This document shows, in pieces, positions 60,648 to 64,000 of a stretch of DNA of 64,000 nt. Numbering within the stretch: position 1 is the stretch's first letter; each line of letters starts with the position of its first letter. Source of the DNA: Streptomyces sp. 1222.5 (GTDB lineage Bacteria > Actinomycetota > Actinomycetes > Streptomycetales > Streptomycetaceae); the NCBI RefSeq assembly GCF_900105245.1, contig NZ_FNSZ01000001.1, forward strand, positions 2,170,001 through 2,234,000. Direction: 5' to 3'. The translations under genes were made by a program, and so were the position numbers. Below the pieces are notes generated by a model. That model was not told the origin of the DNA, did not search any database, and saw only the letters and a program-made list of their open reading frames with translations.

Positions 60648-62891
60648 ATGGGGAAGACAGAGGTGCGGGGGCTGGCCGCCCGCGCCGGCGGCTGGAGCGC
60701 GCGGCACCGCTGGGCGGCCGTCGGCATATGGGTGCTGTTCGTGGTCCTGGCGATGGGGCTCGGCTCGGCGGCGGGGCGGGTCGACGTGGACGAGAGCGAC
60801 CAGCTCAAGGGAGAGACGCACACCGCGGCCCGCATCATCGAGGACGCGGGGATCGAGGAGCCGGCCGGTGAGACCGTGCTCATCCAGTCGAAGGGCGGCT
60901 CCGTCGAGGCCACGAGCGGCGAGTTCCGGGCCGCCGTCGCCGATGTCGTCGACGCGGTGCGCGGCACCGGCAAGGTGACCGGTGTGACCTCGCCGTACGA
61001 CGCGCACACCATCTCCCGGGACGGCCGCAGCGCGCTGGTGCAGTTCGATCTGCGCGGTGACGCGGAGACGGCCGCCGACCGGATCGAGCCGGTGCTGAAC
61101 GCCGTGGCCGGAGTGCAGAAGGACCACGGCTCGCTGCGGATCGAGGAGATCGGCGGCGCCAGCATGCAGAAGCAGTACAAGGACGCCTTCGGGGACGACT
61201 TCCAGCAGGCCGAGTACTCGGCCGTGCCGGTGGCCCTCGGCATCCTGCTGATCGCCTTCGGGGCGCTGGTGGCCGCGCTGCTGCCGGTGGCGCTCGCGAT
61301 CACCGCGATCATGGCGACGATGGGTCTGATGGGGATCGTCAGCCACCTCCAGCCGATGAGCGACACCGCCAACTCCGTGATGCTGCTGGTCGGAATGGCC
61401 GTCGGTGTCGACTACTGCCTGTTCTACCTGCGGCGCGAGCGCGAGGAGCGGGCCGCCGGGCGGGACGCGGGCACGGCCCTCCGGATCGCCGCCGCCACCA
61501 GTGGCCGGGCGATCGTCGTCTCCGGTGTCACGGTGTGCGTGGCGATGGCCGGCATGCTGTTCACCGGCCTCGCCGAGTTCGAGGCGATGGGGCTCGCCTC
61601 GCTGATGGTCGTGGCGGTCGCCATGGTCGGGTCGGTGACGGTGCTGCCGGCGCTGCTGTCGCTGCTCGGCGAGCGGGTCGAGAAGGGGCGCCTGCCCTTC
61701 GTGGGCCGGCGGCGCCGGGAGCGGGGCACCGACGGCGGGAGCCGGTTCTGGTCGGCGGTGCTGCGGGGCGTGCTCGCCAGGCCGCTGGTCTCGGTCGTCA
61801 TCGCGGGCGGCACGCTGCTGGCGATCGCGGCACCCGCGCTCGGCATGAAGACCCAGCAGCTCACCCTGGACCAGGAGTTCGGCGACTCGCTGCCGATGGT
61901 GCAGACCTACAACCGCGTCAACGACGCCTTCCCGGGCGGCAGCGAACCGGCCCAGGTCGTCGTACGGGCCCAGGACATCGCCGCACCCGAAGTCCGGCAG
62001 GCACTGGCCGACTTCAAGGAGCGGGCGATCTCCTCGGGTGCCTCGCGCGGCCCGGTCGACATCAAGCTGCACAAGGCGCAGAACGTGGCGCTGGTGTCCG
62101 TGCCGCTGGTCGGCGGCTCCGACATGGACAAGGCGACGAAGAGCCTCGACAAGCTGCGGGACGAGGTACGGCCCGCGACCCTCGGCAAGGTCGACGGGGT
62201 GGAGGCACCGATCACCGGACAGGTCGCGGGCAACAGCGACTTCAACGACCAGCTGATGGGCTCGGTGGTGCCGGTCTTCGCGTTCGTGGTCGTCTTCGCC
62301 TTCCTGCTGATGCTGCTGTCGTTCCGCTCGCTGACCGTGGCGCTCACGTCGATCGTGCTCAACCTGCTGTCGGTGGCGGCCGCCTACGGCGTCCTCGTCG
62401 CCGTCTTCCAGCACGGCTGGGGCGCCTCGCTGGTGGGCGCGGAGGGCGTCGGCGCGATCGTGACCTGGCTGCCGCTGTTCCTCTTCGTGATCCTGTTCGG
62501 ACTGTCCATGGACTACCACGTGTTCGTGGTCTCCCGGATCCGCGAGGCCCGGATGCGGGGTCGCGACACCCGGGACGCCATCCGGCACGGCGTGGTCACC
62601 ACGGCCGGGGTGGTCACCAGCGCCGCGGTCATCATGGTCGCCGTGTTCGCGATCTTCGGCACGCTGTCCATGCAGTCCATGAAGCAGATGGGCGTGGGTC
62701 TCGCCGCGGCCGTCCTGATCGACGCGACGGTCATCCGCGGGGTGCTGCTGCCGGCGGTGATGGCACTGCTCGGCGAGCGCAACTGGTACTTCCCCAAGTG
62801 GCTGCACCGCCTCCCGGACCTGACCCATGACGAGGCGCCCGAGGTGATCGCCCAGCCGGTGCGCGGCGAGAGCGAACGGCTGCCGGTCTGA
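60648..62891 (+). CDS. MMPL-family (RND-like) exporter
   Basis: About 747 residues. Two RND-type repeats, each with one helix, a large extracytoplasmic domain and five helices: first AAVGIWVLFVVLAMGLGSAA, then AVPVALGILLIAFGALVAAL and VDYCLFYLRREREERAAGRD; second PLVSVVIAGGTLLAIAAPAL and FVILFGLSMDYHVFVVSRIR. The GxxxDY motifs at the two proton-relay helices (VGMAVGVDYCLF, LFGLSMDYHVF) are intact. MMPL proteins export lipids or antibiotics. GAGGGGG lies 10 nt before the ATG. Followed by a strong terminator. Confidence 0.94.
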   Translation: MGKTEVRGLAARAGGWSARHRWAAVGIWVLFVVLAMGLGSAAGRVDVDESDQLKGETHTAARIIEDAGIEEPAGETVLIQSKGGSVEATSGEFRAAVADVVDAVRGTGKVTGVTSPYDAHTISRDGRSALVQFDLRGDAETAADRIEPVLNAVAGVQKDHGSLRIEEIGGASMQKQYKDAFGDDFQQAEYSAVPVALGILLIAFGALVAALLPVALAITAIMATMGLMGIVSHLQPMSDTANSVMLLVGMAVGVDYCLFYLRREREERAAGRDAGTALRIAAATSGRAIVVSGVTVCVAMAGMLFTGLAEFEAMGLASLMVVAVAMVGSVTVLPALLSLLGERVEKGRLPFVGRRRRERGTDGGSRFWSAVLRGVLARPLVSVVIAGGTLLAIAAPALGMKTQQLTLDQEFGDSLPMVQTYNRVNDAFPGGSEPAQVVVRAQDIAAPEVRQALADFKERAISSGASRGPVDIKLHKAQNVALVSVPLVGGSDMDKATKSLDKLRDEVRPATLGKVDGVEAPITGQVAGNSDFNDQLMGSVVPVFAFVVVFAFLLMLLSFRSLTVALTSIVLNLLSVAAAYGVLVAVFQHGWGASLVGAEGVGAIVTWLPLFLFVILFGLSMDYHVFVVSRIREARMRGRDTRDAIRHGVVTTAGVVTSAAVIMVAVFAIFGTLSMQSMKQMGVGLAAAVLIDATVIRGVLLPAVMALLGERNWYFPKWLHRLPDLTHDEAPEVIAQPVRGESERLPV

Positions 62892-62904
62892 TCCCACCCG
62901 CCCC

Positions 62905-62944
62905 GCAGGGCCCGCCGGTTCCGCGAGGAACCGGCGGGCCCTGC
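62905..62944. terminator. Bidirectional terminator after the MMPL exporter
   Basis: A perfect 18-bp stem (62905-62922 with 62927-62944) closed by a GCGA tetraloop of the stable GNRA type. It lies 13 bp after the MMPL stop and 31 bp from the convergent glycosyltransferase stop. Confidence 0.92.
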
Positions 62945-62975
62945 CCGTTGCGGGGCACGGGGTGCCTCCCCGGCG

Positions 62976-64000
62976 CTACTTCCGGCGCACGAGGGGCAGT
63001 TCGGCCTCGATGAGGTCGGCCGCACGCCGGGTGCCGCCCTCCTGGGCCATCTCCGCCCCAAGGGTCTTCAGACGGCGGGCCACGTCGGGGTCGTCCAGCA
63101 GCGCGAGGCCGGTCTCGCGGAGGCGCTCGGCCGTGGCCTCCTCGGTGGACAGGCGCCGGGCCACCCCGAGCGCCTGGAGCATGTCGGCGTTGCCGAACTG
63201 GTCGACGGCCTGCGGCACGGCGATCATCGGTGTGGCGGTGGCGAGCCCCTCCTGGCTGCCGCCGGCGCCGGCGTGCGTGACGAACAGGTCGGCCTGCCGC
63301 AGGATCGCCAACTGGGGCACCCAGTGGCGTACTTCGACGCCGGACGGCACGTCGCCCAGCTCGGCCGGGTCCATATGCGCGCCGATCTGCAGGACCAGGT
63401 GCCAGCCGGGCAGGTCGCCGAAGGCGCGGACGCAGCTGCGGTAGAAGGCGGGCTGCCTGGTGAAGGCCGAGCCGAGGGAGACCAGGACGACCTTCTCGGC
63501 GCCCGCGGGCCGCTGCCAGTCGCCCTGCTCGGCCCGGTCGCCCTGGCAGGCGCCGACGAAGCTGTGGACGCGTTCGTCGACACGGTCGGCGTGCGGCTGC
63601 AGCGCCTTCGGGATGAGCACCAGGGAGCGTGCCGGGCGGCCGGTGAACGGGTCCGGGTGCTCGCTGATCCCGTTCTCCGTCAGCCATGCCTCGAACCGCG
63701 CGTAGTAGGCCCGCCCGCGTGCGGTCTTCCTCGGCTCGGCCCACATCGGCTCGGCGACCTCCTCCTCGTAGCCCTCCCAGGCGACCAGGTTCGGGGACAG
63801 GGACACCGCGGGGACGCCCCAGCGACGGGCGAGGACGCGGGCCGGGTAGGAGGCGATGTCGTGCAGGACGAGGTCGGGTTCGTCGCCGGCATAGGCGTCG
63901 AGGAGCTGCGGGAGCGCCTGGATCGCGTCGTCCAGGAACGGCTCCACGTTGTCGAGCAGGGTGCTCCCCCAGGCCTCGGGATCGGCGTCGGGGCCGGGCA
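62976..64000 (-). CDS. Macrolide-type glycosyltransferase (OleD/Mgt-like), N-terminus outside window
   Basis: At least 341 residues; the gene continues past the right edge. Family-1 GT-B fold: [20 protein letters not shown] and [20 protein letters not shown] from the acceptor half; [40 protein letters not shown] and [20 protein letters not shown] for UDP-glucose binding in the donor half. It is very similar in sequence to the OleD/Mgt proteins of Streptomyces that glucosylate and inactivate macrolides. A self-resistance or detoxification role is likely. The adjacent MMPL exporter may serve a related function. Confidence 0.93.
   Translation of the reverse strand, partial: PGPDADPEAWGSTLLDNVEPFLDDAIQALPQLLDAYAGDEPDLVLHDIASYPARVLARRWGVPAVSLSPNLVAWEGYEEEVAEPMWAEPRKTARGRAYYARFEAWLTENGISEHPDPFTGRPARSLVLIPKALQPHADRVDERVHSFVGACQGDRAEQGDWQRPAGAEKVVLVSLGSAFTRQPAFYRSCVRAFGDLPGWHLVLQIGAHMDPAELGDVPSGVEVRHWVPQLAILRQADLFVTHAGAGGSQEGLATATPMIAVPQAVDQFGNADMLQALGVARRLSTEEATAERLRETGLALLDDPDVARRLKTLGAEMAQEGGTRRAADLIEAELPLVRRK

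Overview
The window looks like a stretch of Streptomyces chromosome. GC is very high with third positions almost all G or C, GTG and TTG starts are common, 4-nt ATGA/GTGA gene overlaps recur, and nearly every gene has an actinobacterial family signature. Typical examples are PucR, WHG-type TetR, RsbW-like ATPase, PP2C, DUF2637, alditol oxidase and a macrolide-type glycosyltransferase. I see no tRNA, rRNA, CRISPR array, integrase or insertion sequence, and no large secondary-metabolite cluster. It reads as accessory-rich but vertically inherited core-arm chromosome.

Layout. 0-6 kb: a PucR regulator, a small helical-repeat protein behind a Rex-like operator, a FadR-type GntR regulator divergent from an iron-box-controlled FhuF-like protein, and a DUF2637 membrane protein. 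6-12.5 kb: RsbW-like ATPase, pyruvate oxidase (poxB), PP2C-like protein, a TrmB/LuxR-type regulator and DUF456. 12.5-21 kb (minus strand): secreted SGNH hydrolase, the Ada-AlkA/Ogt alkylation-repair pair, RsgA GTPase with a tiny strongly SD-driven ORF in front, a membrane protein joining sigma-like, zinc anti-sigma-like and cellulose-binding parts, an atypical radical SAM protein and a PNPOx-family protein. 21-36 kb: carbohydrate and small-molecule metabolism (2-hydroxyacid dehydrogenase, aldO, ROK regulator, lacZ, TetR plus hydrolase, two ICL/PEP-mutase-family proteins, DUF2264, mmuM, type-B carboxylesterase). 36-47 kb: DUF817, VOC, two AraC regulators, YihY, AidB-like acyl-CoA dehydrogenase, a GAF regulator, a secreted protein and a GNAT.

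47-56.5 kb is the clearest functional unit, a nine-gene assimilatory sulfur operon: leader peptide, sirA, a 60-aa CxxC protein, cysH, cysC, cysD, cysN, one or two overlapping Cys-containing mini-ORFs, an ssuABC-type importer and a sirohydrochlorin chelatase. Imported sulfur is activated by CysDN, reduced by CysH and SirA, and the chelatase supplies SirA's siroheme. Two separate Cys-codon mini-ORFs, at the head and in the middle, suggest two attenuation points sensing cysteinyl-tRNA.

56.5-64 kb holds a small hypothetical protein, an ECF sigma factor with a SnoaL-like tail next to a PanE-like reductase, DUF1697, an MMPL exporter and, running off the right edge, an OleD-type glycosyltransferase.

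The observations I would follow first are the sigma/ZAS/CBM2 fusion, the C-x8-C-x2-C radical SAM protein, the 23-aa ORF before rsgA, the two-stage Cys-leader arrangement and the 60-aa CxxC protein inside the sulfite reductase operon. All functional statements are from reading the sequence and family knowledge; no search was run.
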